Source: Procambarus clarkii (Eukaryota > Arthropoda > Malacostraca > Decapoda > Cambaridae). Taken from it: DNA of 64,000 nucleotides. Shown here piece after piece: positions 23,506-34,774 of the stretch. Location: contig NC_091208.1 of NCBI RefSeq assembly GCF_040958095.1, positions 10,330,326-10,394,325 of the forward strand, given 5' to 3'. The notes under the pieces are model-generated. The model did no database searches and was not told the origin of the DNA. It saw nothing but the letters and a program-made list of their open reading frames with translations. Every line of letters starts with the position of its first letter. Position 1 is the stretch's first letter. Made by a program: the position numbers and the translations under genes.

Positions 23506-25205
23506 TATCTCATCCCCTCCCTGTCCCCCCTTCAATTGACCCCCACCCTTCACTCCAGCATCATCTGTGACCTCGTTACCCACCCCACATCTCACGCCCA
23601 TGGAACATCTTCCCCCATCAGCAGAACGCTCACTAAGAAGACAACATGAGAAGGGACAGAAGAAAGTGAGTCTCAAGGCATTGTACACTAACATAAATGG
23701 GATTACAAATAAAACAGATGAACTTGGAGAATGGGTACTTGAAGAAAACCCAGACATAATAGCACTCACAGAAACAAAGCTAACGAAAATCATAACAAAT
23801 GCAGTGTTCCCACAGGACTACTGTGTTGTGAGGAAAGAGAAGGAAGAGGAGGTGGTGGTGTAGCTCTGCTGGTAAGAAAAGGCTGGGATTTTGAGAAAAT
23901 GGTTATTCAGGGCTGTAAAGGTTTCAGTGACTATATACCAGGTACAATAGCAACTGGAGGACAAAAAATTGTAGTCGCAACCATATATAACCCTCCACCA
24001 AATGACAGAAGACCCAGACAGGAATATGATAGAGACAACATGGCCATCATTAACATAATAGAGTGAACAGTGTCTTTCGCTAGTATGAATGGATCTGGAC
24101 TACTAATCATGGGGGATTTCAACCATGGGAAGATTGACTGGGAGAACAGAGACCCGCATGGAGGACCAGATACATGGAGAGCTAAGCTGCTGGACGCGGC
24201 AACAAGAAACTTTCTTAGTCAGCATATCAAGGATCCAACAAGAATGAGAGGAGAGGATGAACCAGCTATCTGATATTTCCCCTTAATGAGTGGGATATAA
24301 GGGAGGTTAAGATGGAAGCACCCTTAGGAATGAGTGATCACAGTGTATTGATCTTTGAGTACTTGGTAGAGGTAGGACTTATCTTCCCCCAAAAAGAACT
24401 AGAAAACAAAAAACTGGCATACCGAAAGGGGAATTATGAGGGGATGAGAAGTTTCCTAAGGGATATACCATGGGACACAGACCTCAGAGCTAAGTTGGTA
24501 CAACGCATAATGGACTTTGTCACCCAAAAGTGTCAGGAGGCAATAAACAGGTTTATCCCTGCCCAAAGGGAAAAATCCGAGAAGCAAAAGAAGAATCCAT
24601 GGTTTAACAGGGCATGTATGGAAGCAAAGGTACTGAACAAAAGGGCGTGGAGGAACTTCCAAAATAACAGAACACCAGAAAACAGAGATTCCAGAGAACC
24701 TGGAATGAATATGTTAGTGTGAGAAGGGAAGCAGAGAAAAATTATGAAAATGATATAGCAAGCAAAGCCAAGACCAATCCAAAGCTACTCCACAGTCACA
24801 TCAGGAGGAAAACAACAGTGAAAGAATGAATGAAACTTAGAACAGGAGAGGACAGGTATACAGAGAATGACAAAGAGGTGTGTGAAGAACTCAACAAGAG
24901 GTTCCAGGAGGTCTTCACAATAGAACATGGTGAGGTCACTGCGCTAGGAGAGGGGGCAGTAAACCAGGCGGCCTTGGAAGAGTTCGAAATTACGAGAGAT
25001 GAGGTCAAGAGACACCTGTTGGATCTGGATGTGAGAAAGGCTGTTGGTCCAGACGGGATCTCACCATGGGTATTAAAAGAGTGTGCAGAGGCACTCTGCT
25101 TACCACTCTCCATAGTGTATAGTAGGTCACTGTAGACGGGAGTCCTACCAGAAATACGGAAGGCGGCGAATGTGGTCCCAATATACAAAAAGGGTGACAG
25201 ACAAG
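23506..25205 (+). pseudogene. CR1-like LINE copy 4, endonuclease to mid-RT
   Basis: The only copy that shows the start of the endonuclease: an open piece at 23567-23863 with Tyr-Thr-Asn-Ile-Asn-Gly and Ala-Leu-Thr-Glu-Thr-Lys (the catalytic Glu block). Then 24070-24273 carries Gly-Asp-Phe-Asn, 24312-24722 the Ser-Asp-His-Ser block and linker, and 24830-25135 the RT N-terminal region to Gly-Pro-Asp-Gly-Ile-Ser. Frameshifts or stops occur near 23850, 24066 (TGA), 24272, 24710, 24828 (TGA) and 25134 (TAG). It is truncated at 25205, before the RT catalytic core, where composite-unit sequence resumes. The sequence before 23567 is C-rich and may be ORF1/ORF2 spacer. Confidence 0.8.
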
Positions 25206-25420
25206 AGTCCCAGTACTATCCCAAAACCTTATCCTGTAACTGGTTGCAGTGCTTGCAGATGCAGTGCACTCAAAGGTGATGGTCTGCCTGAGGGCAGAAA
25301 TATTGAGATATTGTTATTGAATTCAATAAACAACCAGAAAGCAGGTGTTCAACAGTGCCTTACAATGATCACTGCACAAAGCAGTGAGTCCATTCGCATG
25401 TCAGAGTCCTCACATTCACG
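25206..25420 (+). repeat. Fused PRE-like and pre-M28 segments
   Basis: A short piece resembling the PRE/M84 junction (cccaaaaccttatcctg ... gcagtgc) is joined to the pre-M28 segment (ggtgatggtctg, caaccagaaagcaggtg) without an M84 array. This unit therefore lacks M84, POST and MID. Confidence 0.6.
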
Positions 25421-25876
25421 AGCGGTCCTGCTTAGTACGTGACGTCACTGGGGTTATGCTTAGTGCATGACGTCACTTGGGTCCTGTATTAGTGCATGAC
25501 GTCACTTGGGTCCTGTATTAGTGCATGACGTCACTGGGGTCCTGCTTAGTGCATAACGTCGCTGGAGTCCTGTATTAGTGCATGACATCACTGGGGTCCT
25601 GCTTAGTGCATAACGTCACTGTGGTCCTCTTTAGTGCATGACGTCAATGGGATCCTGTTTAGTGCACCACGTCACTTGGGTCCTGTATTAGTGCATGACG
25701 TCACTGGGGTCCTGCTTAGTGCACGACGTCACTGGGGTCCTGCTTAGGGCACGACGTCACTGGGGTCGTGCTTAGTGCACGACGTCACTGGGGTCCTGTA
25801 TTAGTGCATGACGTCACTGGGGTCCTGCTTAGTGCATGACGTCACTGGGGTCCTGCTTAGTGCATGACGTCACTGG
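25421..25876 (+). repeat. M28 array
   Basis: About 16 units. Several carry a variant with tcctgtattagtgcatgacg, which raises the unit length to 29. Confidence 0.9.
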
Positions 25877-26160
25877 GATTAAGTACACTGTGGCCACCTG
25901 CTGGCTCTATGCTTAGTGATCTGTGGCCACCTGAACAAATCACCAACAACAAGAAACACCAGCGTGACCAAAACACTAACAACAAGAAACACCAGCGTGA
26001 CCAAAACACCAACAACAAGAAACACCAGCGTGACCAAAACACCAACAACAAAAAAACACCAGCGTGACCAAAACACCAACAACAAGAAACACCAGCGTGA
26101 CCAAAACACTAACAACAAGAAACACCAGCGTGACCAAAATACCAATAACAGCTGTTGAAA
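25877..26160 (+). repeat. 33A unit(s) and 33B minisatellite array
   Basis: One to two 33A units (25885-25935), then about seven 33B units (aacaccaacaacaagaaaca + ccagcgtgaccaa). 33B is also 33 bp but unrelated in sequence to 33A. Confidence 0.88.
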
Positions 26161-26250
26161 AGTGAGTTTCTGTGACAACCACTGGTCTCAGAACACGGTA
26201 CACAGTAGCTAAGTGTTATATCACTCTAACAACAACTGTAGTACATAGTT

Positions 26251-26527
26251 AGCCGGTGGGCGAGCGGACAGCACGCTGTACACATAATCCTGTGGTCCCG
26301 GGTGCGATCCCGGGCGCTGGCGAGAAATGATGGGCTGAATATCTTTCACCCTATGTCCCTGTTATCTAGCAGTAAATAGGTGCCTGGGAGTTAGTCAGCT
26401 GTAACGGGCTGCTTCCTGGGGTTTGTGTGGTGTGGAAAAAAAATTATTAGTAGAAACAGTTGATTGACAGTTGAGAGGCGGGCCGAAAGAGCAGAACTAC
26501 ACCACTCAAGCACAACTAGGTGAATAC
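26251..26527 (+). mobile_element. tRNA-headed SINE, tail type 1 (shares CR1-like LINE tail)
   Basis: A tRNA-like head (agccggtgggcgagcggaca, A-box-like; gggtgcgatccc, B-box-like), a central body with ctgttatctagcagtaaat and cctgggagttagtcagctgt, an A run, then a 3' part (26459-26526) matching the LINE 3' UTR at 19541-19612 (gttgattgac, gttgagaggcggg, caactaggtgaatac). It is inserted in an END segment; flanks tacatag / tacagtag may be an imperfect target duplication. RNA polymerase III promoter boxes are inferred from the head. Confidence 0.85.
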
Positions 26528-26850
26528 AGTAGCTAAGTAATCCCTACTCACTGATGACCAGAAATTAACTTTTTTTCTGTTATGTACACTCAAAATTTTA
26601 AGCACTAATTATTTGTGTAGTAATCTAATGCAAGTTTCTTATATATAAATAATATTTTTTTTACAGAAAACTAACAAAGTAAAATTTTGCGTTAAAGTTT
26701 ATTAATTTACTAAAAACTTCAAAAAATATTAAAAAAATTTTTTTTACTTCTATATTGATATTTGAATCGTATTTAAAAAAATTATTATAGACTACAAACT
26801 AATTGTATTCACGAAGTAAAAACACAAACCAAAGTACTTTTCTTTAGGAG
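26528..26850 (+). repeat. END remainder and A+T-rich spacer
   Basis: END continues (agctaagtaatccctactca) into A+T-rich spacer. No gene. Confidence 0.65.
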
Positions 26851-27775
26851 GTCAGACCCCACCCTGATCCGGTGCATTATATCAGTAAGAGACGGGAGAC
26901 CTCTTAAGGAAAGTTCAACCCTTTAGATCAGGCTCTCCTACACCCAGCACTGCCGTGTGGGTAAACATTAGGCAGCAACGATTAGAGCCACCATGATCTA
27001 CCGAATCAAGGTACGATTTAGAGGGAACCGGACCCATACCCGGTCAGAGATATCGGATTTGATCACCACAACAACCAACGTTGCACCACTGGACGTCGTA
27101 GTCGACGATGAAGGACTCCCTTAACTGCTGTTCAGCAGTGCCGAGGCCATACAACGCCTCTTTGACCCCATCAACCTCACTGCTCTCGATGAGGCGCACA
27201 TGCTCCTCACCCCACCACGACACTACCTCGCAGCCAGGACTGTTTTTGTAAGGAGAGTGAACTCCCTCATCTCCGAAAAAGCTACCACCGACGTCGCCAC
27301 CAGCATAACCGAAGATAACTCTTCCTTGACTGCAGTCACTGTAAAATTCATCCCTGTGCAGGACAGCCACCTCTCCACCATGAAGGTAACCTTCACCTCG
27401 CCTGAGGAAGCTATCTCTGCTAACACCAACGGCTTCCGGTGCTTCGGCCTCGCTTGTACACCCCGACAAATAACCAGAGAGCATTACTACCAGCTACGAC
27501 AATGTTTTAAGTGCTATAGTTATAAGCACTTCACTAAACAATGCCCATCTCAGGAAAAACGGTGCAGCAAGTGCGCCGAGAATCACCACTTCAAACAATG
27601 CATCAGCGACTTCCTCCAATGCCTTCTCTGCCAAGGTCACCATACAGCCGTCTCTGCTGAGTGTCCACGAAGACGTGAAGAAATACAGAAGATGACCGAA
27701 GCCAGGCAAGCCAACACCACACGACGAGAACCATCAACATTCAATGTGCAAGCCGCCAACTTTTCCTGAGGTTTT
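26850..27775 (+). pseudogene. ORF1-only LINE-like element A, N-terminal part of ORF1
   Basis: The upstream untranslated stretch (cagcactgccgtgtgggtaa) matches the element at 59650-59760. The ORF starts at ATG 26993; an in-frame TAA lies at 27122-27124, where the other copy reads through, then the frame is open to 27769. Residues after the stop include a globular domain and a Cys-rich cluster at about 27503-27670 with three CCHC-like knuckles (Cys-Phe-Lys-Cys, Cys-Ser-Lys-Cys, Cys-Leu-Leu-Cys with downstream His/Cys). This is typical of a gag-like ORF1 nucleic-acid-binding protein of Jockey-group LINEs. At about 27775 it is cut by a Gypsy-like element and resumes near 32070. Confidence 0.75.
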
Positions 27776-29206
27776 CTTTGCACATTTTTATAAGATTGCC
27801 ATCAGTATGAACTGGCCAAGGGATCAATGGGTAGCAATCATGCAGTCTCAATTTAAAGGGCGTAGTTTGAGGTTTTTACATCCCTACCTGACGCTAATAG
27901 CTTTGATTATGAATTTGTAAAGAAAAGCATGTTAAATGCGTATCAATTAAATCCAGAGGCACACAGGCAGAAGTTTCGGAACCTAAGGGGGGTAAGAGAT
28001 CAGACAATAGCTGATTTTACTCATCAAAAGACGACATTTTGCAACAGATGGTTAAAGTCACTTTCAGTAACTGAGTATGATGCTCTAAAGAATCTTTTTA
28101 TCACGGAAGAAGTATTGTCATGTCTCCCAGACAAGTTGTCTACTTTTATGGCAGAACAAAAGAATGTAACAGACATTTATGAGCTGTCAAAGCTCGCGGA
28201 TGAGCATGAGTTGTTGACTGAGGCCCAGTTTACGGCCACTTCACCTAAGTCTAGTCGTAGAGTAAATTATAATGCTCACCGAACTCCTTATCAGAATCCA
28301 TCCAGTCCTAGTGCTCCAGTTACTCCCATGAGCTCTTCTCTTGCAAAACCTAATCCTGCTACTTCCTTGTCAGGAATGTCAAATATTTATAAGGTTAATT
28401 CTAAACCTTCAGTTGGTTCCACAGGTGTGTCCACTGTAAGGTCCTATTCCCATTGTAAGAGAAAAGGCCATGGAATTAATTCCTGTTTTATATTGCACCC
28501 TGAGTTACGACCAACTGGTCTCATTTATTGTAGAGGTGTGCAAAATAGATTTACTAATAAACATGTAACTGTAAACCCCAATTGGGCGAAACAGTATTCA
28601 CCATATATGTCTTCAGGTGAAGTTTTGTGTATTAATGGGAAGTGGAAGCCAGTGGTTATTCTTTGTGATACAGGTGCTTCCCAAACCATAATTTCATCCA
28701 GTATTTTTTCTGATGTTGAAAAGAGAGAGACTGGAAAGTTTGTAGTTCTTCAGAGTGTTGCAGGATGTAAGACTGTACCTCTAATAGACATTAATTTCAG
28801 ATCCACCATTACACCAAGTTTATGCACTGTGGGTGTTAGTACCCAGTTGCCCATCCCAGGTGTGGAAGTTATATTGGGTAATGATGTGGCCATAAATCAT
28901 GTTGTGGGTGAGATTGATCCCCGTTTCTGTAAACAGTCAGTTGCAGACCATGATTATTCTGCCTGTGCTGAAATTAGTTCCATGAATGAACAACCTGTTG
29001 GAGTAGATGGTTTTGTCCATTCTACCTGTGCTAATGTCAGTACTATTATAAATCCAGTTGTCAATTCTAATGTTGTTACTCAAGCATTTGTTCCAGTAAC
29101 CAGTGCCCCTTCAGTGGAGAAGTGGGATGTGGTTGTTCCAGATTCCTGTGTGGCCGACCTAGTTGTTGAGAGTAAGCCTGATGCTATGACTGCTTTATTC
29201 CAATAA
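27776..29206 (+). pseudogene. Gypsy-like gag and aspartic protease
   Basis: The open frame with ATG at 27929 has 425 codons. Gag reading begins upstream at about 27776 (Asn-Trp-Pro-Arg-Asp-Gln-Trp block) and reaches this frame through a one-base shift in a T run near 27875, so the ATG is internal. Capsid-like helices occupy residues 1-100. A zinc knuckle at 173-186 has lost its first Cys (Tyr-Ser-His-Cys...His...Cys), a TGT to TAT-type change. A retropepsin-type protease follows with Asp-Thr-Gly-Ala-Ser at 247-251 and a Gly-Asn-Asp-Val block near 315. The family packages RNA (gag) and processes polyproteins (protease). The stop at 29204-29206 is followed by similar sequence in another frame. 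Confidence 0.75.
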
Positions 29207-29207
29207 A

Positions 29208-31330
29208 TTGGGAAAGGATGTCCATGTACCATTGTCTTGCCCGCTCACTACGAACGTTGTGCCCGGAGTTGAGAGAAACTTAAAAGCCACGACTCTATTG
29301 TATTCCAGCCAAGTGAATGGTTTAGGACAAGATGTCGGGTTGGCAGAAGTATTCCCGCTCACTCCAAGTTTAGAATCAGTTGTCGAAAGTAAGTCTGTTG
29401 TAGAGGCCCCGCCTCACCCAAGTCAAGGTGATAGTATAGGGGAAGTGGTCAAACTACCTGTTACTTGCCCGCTCGCTTCAGATTCCCTTAATTTATGTGA
29501 ATTGAGTAGAACTGACCCTAAGATTTCAGAGAGAAGCAAGGAGACAGTCTGTACTGTAGATCCAGTTCTGGAGAGTGTGGGAAAGCAGCCAGAGGATCAG
29601 CTTCTGTTGAGTAGATGGAGACCCAGTGAGCCTCCTCTTCAGTTGTCTGTGAGGATGTGACCCAGCTTGGTAGTGTTATTATTGATTGTGAGCAGACAGT
29701 ACTCCGAGCAGCTCCAGAAGTCATGGGAGGAAATTTTGGTAAAACCATTGAGAGTGGTAAAGTATCATTTGAATCTAAGTTGCGAAGTTTTGTGGGTTGT
29801 GATTCTTATTCCATGTGGAATAATTATTTCTCATTGTGTAAAATGAGTCAGAGTGTGTGTAGGATGTTGAAATCTACTTTTATTCTGCAGGAGCCATTTT
29901 CTTGTGAAGTAATGGACTGTGGGACATCTTTGTCCAGCCTTGTGGTTGAGCAGAGAGAGTTTACTCAAGTAGGTTGTGCATCCAGTTGTTCTGAGGAAGT
30001 GGTGAGTTATACTAGAGCAGTGTCTCTATATTCAGATCCAGTTTATTTTGATGCACGAGTGATGAAAGTATATGTTCCACTCAAGTGTGGTGTTGACTTT
30101 CAGAGTCATATTGGAGTTGACTTTCAGAGTCATAGTGATGGTGAAGGATTTAATCATAATGGGGAGCAGATGTTTGAGGCTCCAGGTGTGTATTTCAAGT
30201 TGGGGAATAAGGTTATCCTACCTAGTGTTAATCATTGTGAAGGGTTTCAGATTGTCCTTGGGTGTTTCCCAGGTAATCTGCTGTGCATCTTCAAGATGTT
30301 AAGACCCTTAAACCTCCTGGTTGACTGTTTGTCATCAGACGTAAATCACATGGGAAGTGATGGTGAGGGTTGTCAAGTTTTCGGCATGTTTTATTTAGTC
30401 TTTTGGAAGACTAGAAGGTTGATGAAAGTGTGTGTTGCGTTCAAGTCCACCATCAGGGGGTGTGAACTTGTCTTGAGAGTTATGATTGAGATATGGTGCC
30501 TAGGCATATGCCTGTTTTCTTTCACTGATCGTTATGACAGAGTTATGAGGAAATTGAGTTCTGTGTTCCTTATGGATCATCTGAGTCAGTTCGATCAGGT
30601 TGCCTTTGCACTTATTATAGGTTGCATTTCTTGGTTTGCAGGTCAAAGGTTTGCTAAGTCGGTGTGTTGTGTTTCGGAAGGTTCTATGAATGGGAAAGTT
30701 TTATACATAATTGTGAGGTTTAACGCTAATTTCTCTAATTTTAGTATCCATTGGGCGAGAGTATGTGTTCCACTGAGGATCAAGAGTGATGAAGAGCAGA
30801 TGTCTTTGTCAGCGCATACCCAGGAGAAGTCCCAAATCTACTTTACATCCAGTCAGCTTCAATTAAGCAGTTCAGCTCCAGAAAAAGGGAGTAATGGAAA
30901 ATGGAGTCTGTCTTGGAAAAATTCACCATGTGGAAAAGGGATCACAAGGAAATACGGGACTGCTCTTAGAGAAATAGTAGGAACAGATAGAAAGATAAAT
31001 TGTCGTGATAACTGTGTGAAAGCAGCTACCTTTATTGACAATTGTATTCATACAAATGATAATAATGTTGTTGATAGGTGTGTGAAATATGATCTGAAAC
31101 AAAGTGAAATAAATGAGATAGTACCCTGGAGAGATAAATTTGCATACTCCAGTGAAACATATGTAGAACATAGTCATAAGACTGAAATTTCTGAGTTTCC
31201 TGTAAGAATATATTTGGAGTGTTTTCATTTTTGTCCAGAAATGTGTTCTTATTACTTTTACATGTTTGATGTCATTAATACCATAAATCTCAAGTGTCAT
31301 ACATTTTTACTTCAGAACAAATGCCATTGA
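29208..31330 (+). pseudogene. Unrecognised downstream region of Gypsy-like element
   Basis: Two open pieces, 29208-29660 (150 codons) and 29657-31330 (557 codons), overlap in different frames. With the protease frame they look like one long reading interrupted by two frameshifts. The first has repeated Pro-Leu-(Ser/Thr)-Cys-Pro-Leu motifs. The second is Cys- and Ser-rich with a tandem Asp-Phe-Gln-Ser-His duplication near 30096-30135 and two hydrophobic stretches near 30490-30520 and 30605-30650. I see no RT, RNase H or integrase motif. It could be a protease-RT linker with RT deleted, or a lineage-specific or envelope-like region. Function unknown. Confidence 0.4.
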
Positions 31331-31368
31331 TCTTCAATCCATTGCATTTTTTTTCTTGGTGGTGGAAG

Positions 31369-32060
31369 TGTTACGTACTCCTAGCTGGATACGTATATAA
31401 ATTTAAATAAACTTATTTTGTTCCATTTCATCATTACCTGTATGAATATATATTATATTTTTGTAAATTATCGTGTGGTGTGGCAATATCAGTGGGGACA
31501 GGAGCGCGGTTGCTCTTCACACGTCTAATACCTGTTAGATTCGGGAAATTAGAATTGCTGGACATGTTCAGTTATGGGAGTTCCAGATGTCACTTTTTAA
31601 TATTCATATATTTGTTAATTTACTGTAATTAAGCAGGTGGCATTGTAACTTATATATTTTAAAAGTAACTATGATATTTTATTTGCATTCTTATGTATTT
31701 TGAGAACAAGTGGTTGTTCAATTAGTTTTAAATATTAAAAAGTCTTCATTTTCCATCCCTCATCCTGGATGAGGCAGAGGGGGAGAGAATTATGGGTAGA
31801 GACGGCACGAGAGTCAGTAGCTTCAAAGGACCAGGAGTAACATGTGGGAGTTAAGTCTGAGAGTTCCTGTTGTGTCATTTAGTAGATCTTATTCTAGGAG
31901 AAACAGTATTTCTGATTTTGTTTTATAATTGATCTTGTCCATCTGTACTTTACATAATTTTGATTATATTGTTAATATATATATTAAAATTTATATGTAT
32001 ATTTCGTCAGTCCTAAAGGAGAAATTTTACTAAGTGCTTTGTACCAATTAGGGGGTTACA
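31369..32060 (+). repeat. LTR of Gypsy-like element
   Basis: TG start (tgttacgtactcc) directly after a ggtggtggaag purine tract; CA end (gggggttaca) directly before tggtgacccg. AATAAA near 31405 and an A+T-rich interior. No second copy was found in the window. Confidence 0.6.
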
Positions 32061-32671
32061 CTGGTGACCCGCTCTAGAGAACAGCAGTTGTAGTATCCCT
32101 AGATATTAACGGTCTGGCTGTTAGGGTTCCGAGGCGTAACGAACGATTGGTAACAATCCGCACTGCTGAAATGATTACAGGCACGAACACCAAGGAATTT
32201 GTACGAATTCTAAACAACATGTACGCTGACATTGGTTTACCAACATTCACTGTTCGTGACGAACTCTTCACAACAACAGCCTCAGCCAACGCCAGTTCTA
32301 CGACTTCAGCAACAAATACCACTTCTGCCTCTAACATCACCATCTCTTCAACTGCATTGGCAGATATCCTGTCTGCTGACGCCCACCCTGTGCAACCTGC
32401 TACATATTCTGCAATATCCTTGCACACTGCTACTCCAGACGAACCATCAACTTCTCCAGTGGTACCTGAGACTACACCAGCTTCACCAGAAACTACACCA
32501 GCCGCACCTGAGACTACACCAGCTTCACAGGTACCTACACCTGATGCTTCTGTAAACCAACACTTGTCTTCCGATGATGACTCTACTGCCTCGGTTGACG
32601 TTGAAGCACAATCACCATCTCCTGCAACAGAGGAGTCTCCAAGAGTCTCCAAGAGTCTCCGCACTATATGA
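32061..32671 (+). pseudogene. ORF1-only LINE-like element A, C-terminal part of ORF1
   Basis: Resumes the ORF1 broken at 27775. It is open from about 32074 to 32671. The N-terminal part is a charged helix-like segment; the rest is Thr/Ser/Pro-rich low complexity with repeated Pro-Glu-Thr-Thr-Pro-Ala motifs (near 32460-32530), ending Ser-Lys-Ser-Leu-Arg-Thr-Ile. The last ~110 residues match the minus-strand copy (58236-58570) almost exactly; the part before it is diverged. Confidence 0.7.
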
Positions 32672-32886
32672 TCAACGTGAAAAAAATTACATATGGATCT
32701 CCCGAATACAGACGCCTCTCCAGCAAAATACTCAACACAAGGTATGCGGAATGCCTGCTGAATGATCCAGACTCAAAGTACAAACTAAGGAACGAAGTAA
32801 TCTTATTTGAATGCGACGAAACCACATTGTCAAAGGACCTTTTCCCACCAGACTACGCCGAGTACAAAAAAAAAATTATCAAATGA
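32668..32886 (+). CDS. Short conserved ORF downstream of LINE-like ORF1 (element A)
   Basis: A 72-residue ORF whose ATG overlaps the ORF1 stop (ATGATC at 32668; ORF1 ends TGA 32669-32671). The same overlapping arrangement and nearly the same protein occur in element B (58239-58006, minus strand). The protein is basic with a Tyr-rich start, a central acidic stretch and a Lys-rich end. Conservation of the overlap suggests either a translated small ORF or the remnant of a longer ORF2 start. I recognise no domain; expression is unproven. Confidence 0.4.
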   Translation: MINVKKITYGSPEYRRLSSKILNTRYAECLLNDPDSKYKLRNEVILFECDETTLSKDLFPPDYAEYKKKIIK

Positions 32887-33245
32887 TTACACGAAGCAAG
32901 AAAAAATAGAAGCAAGAAAGAAGAAGAAGGAAGAAGCACCGCCACATTGAAGCAAGAAAAAAGAAAGAAAGAAAGAAAGAAAAAAAGAAAAAAATGAAGA
33001 CACCACCTAAAGCCAGATTGCCTCTACCTTGAATGATAGAAGCACTGCCACTGCCGCCTTCCAGACCCGCCTCCAAGCCTAGCCTGTTGTTGGGTTGTTT
33101 CAGCATCGACATATTGCCACGCAGCTGGGTTTAGCCCTGGCACTTTTCTCTTCAACTTCAGCATTTCCTCTCACAGACTTCTCTTCAGCTGTCCCCACTT
33201 CAAGGCTCGCCCCATGGGCATCTTCTCCTGTATCCAATCTAATCT
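32887..33245 (+). other. 3' UTR and tail of LINE-like element A
   Basis: A/G-rich low complexity (gaaagaaagaaag near 32960), then a stretch matching 57735-57990 of element B in reverse (ttgggttgtttcagcatcga, gggcatcttctcctgta) and a short tail of CTAAT repeats (33234-33251). There is no RT between ORF1 and this tail. Confidence 0.7.
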
Positions 33246-33251
33246 AATCTA

Positions 33252-33550
33252 AGTAAAAAATATTAATATCCTGTTTTTACTAACTCACTTACAAGGTCGT
33301 CAAGTCGGATTTTTCTCAAGGTTTTCTATACCGCCTTCATGGGGCAACATTTATGTTCACAATTTTTTATGTTTCATTCCTCCAGAAATTTTGTGTTGAT
33401 ACTTTGAATACCTTATTAATATCCCCTTTGTGTACCGTATTCTTAAGCCACTGTCAAAGTCGTCAGTAAGTGTGGATCACTTAGCTATTGGGCACCATTC
33501 CACCCCCTCCCCCCTCCCCCGTCCAATCCCAAATCCTTATCCTATAATTG
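33252..33550 (+). repeat. A+T-rich spacer and PRE flank
   Basis: PRE landmarks at 33310-33550, ending in a C/T-rich run (33500-33520). No gene. Confidence 0.75.
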
Positions 33551-34165
33551 GATGCAGTGCCTGGTTATGGTTATGTTGTGGCTGAGGGTGTGGAGGCTGG
33601 TGTTGATGTTGTTCAGGGCCTTGTTGAGGTTGGTGATGCAGTGTCTGGTTATGGTTATGTTGTGGCTGAGGGTGTGGAGGCTGGTGTTGATGTTGTTCAG
33701 GGCTTTGTTGAGGTTGGTGATGCAGTGCCTGGTTACGGTTATGTTGTGGCTGAGGGTGTGGAGGCTGGTGTTGATGTTGTTCAGGCCCTTGTTGAGGTTG
33801 GTGATGCAGTGTCTGGTTATGGTTATGTTGTGGCTGAGGGTGTGGAAGCTGGTGTTGATGTTGTTCAGGCCCTTGTTGAGGTTGGTGATGCAGTGTCTGG
33901 TTATGGTTATGTTGTGGCTGAGGGTGTGGAGGCTGGTGTTGATATTGTTCAGGGCCTTGCTGAGGTTGGTGATGCAGTGTCTGGTTATGGTTATGTTGTG
34001 GCTGAGGGTGTGGAGGCTGGTGTTGATGTTGTTCAGGGCCTTGTTGAGGTTGGTGATGCAGTGCCTGGTTATGGTTATGTTGTGGCTGAGTGTGTGGAGG
34101 CTGGTGTTGATGTTGTTCAGGGGCCTTGTTGAGGTTGGTGATGCAGTGTCTGGTTATGGTTATAA
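33551..34165 (+). repeat. M84 array
   Basis: Seven to eight units; the last carries a one-base G insertion (caggggccttg near 34120), which breaks the frame. ORFs are open on both strands because the unit is stop-free in several frames. Confidence 0.92.
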
Positions 34166-34600
34166 CAATAAGCACTACAATGAACAACATGAAAGTGGAA
34201 GATGCGGACATAACTTTATGCGTGATATCCAAACTCCTGTAAATATAACTGATATCAACACGAGCGAGGCAGATTATGCAGTAGAAATAGTCAACATGCC
34301 CATGCACTCAGTCCAATGTCCAGACTCTTGGAACTCAATATTTGTAAAGAAATATTGTTCTAAATTATATTCTAAATTAAAAAAAAGGAGTTTTAGAAGC
34401 TTGATGGTGTAACAACACGTCTTCCTACTTGTTACACAGCAACATTGTTTAAAGTTTGGACATTTCTTTCTCCTTCACTAGTTATGTAGTATTTAAATAC
34501 CGGTTAAAGGGAAGAGGCGACGCCGTTGTCATGGAAACATCACCCCTCCTCCTCCTGACTGATGTTTACACATTTACGCCATAAACGGCATATATGTCAG
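34166..34600 (+). repeat. POST, R49 remnant and MID segments
   Basis: Same order and landmarks as 7127-7602; less than one R49 unit remains near 34385-34415. Confidence 0.8.
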
Positions 34601-34737
34601 GTTTTATGCCCTCCAAAGGAAGCAAACAGCCTGGTTTGTCATTTAAGTAACTGGGCTTTTAGGGGAGAATTTATCGTCTAAATGTCGCCTGTATCTGTGT
34701 GAGGAGCGAGGTGGTTGAGAGATGGTGTTGGGTCGCA

Positions 34738-34774
<37 letters not shown>

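Larger units (their letters stand above)
27776..32060 (+). mobile_element. Gypsy-like LTR element, 5'-truncated, gag-protease only
   Basis: Starts directly inside gag with no 5' LTR, runs through gag-protease and a long unrecognised region, a purine-rich tract (31358-31368) and a 692-bp LTR (31369-32060). Immediately after the LTR is tggtgacccg, resembling a tRNA-Trp primer-binding site. No reverse transcriptase or integrase motif is visible. It splits the LINE-like ORF1 at 26993-27775 / 32074-32671. Confidence 0.7.

Noticed and set aside
25864..26178. Thr/Asn/Lys-rich repeat ORFs (also near 36007-36339 and 49062-49304)
   Set aside because: Translation of the 33B minisatellite in several frames.
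26251..26330. tRNA gene
   Set aside because: The A- and B-box-like parts belong to a SINE head that continues into a SINE body. The same head occurs at 12338-12604, and clover-leaf pairing is incomplete.
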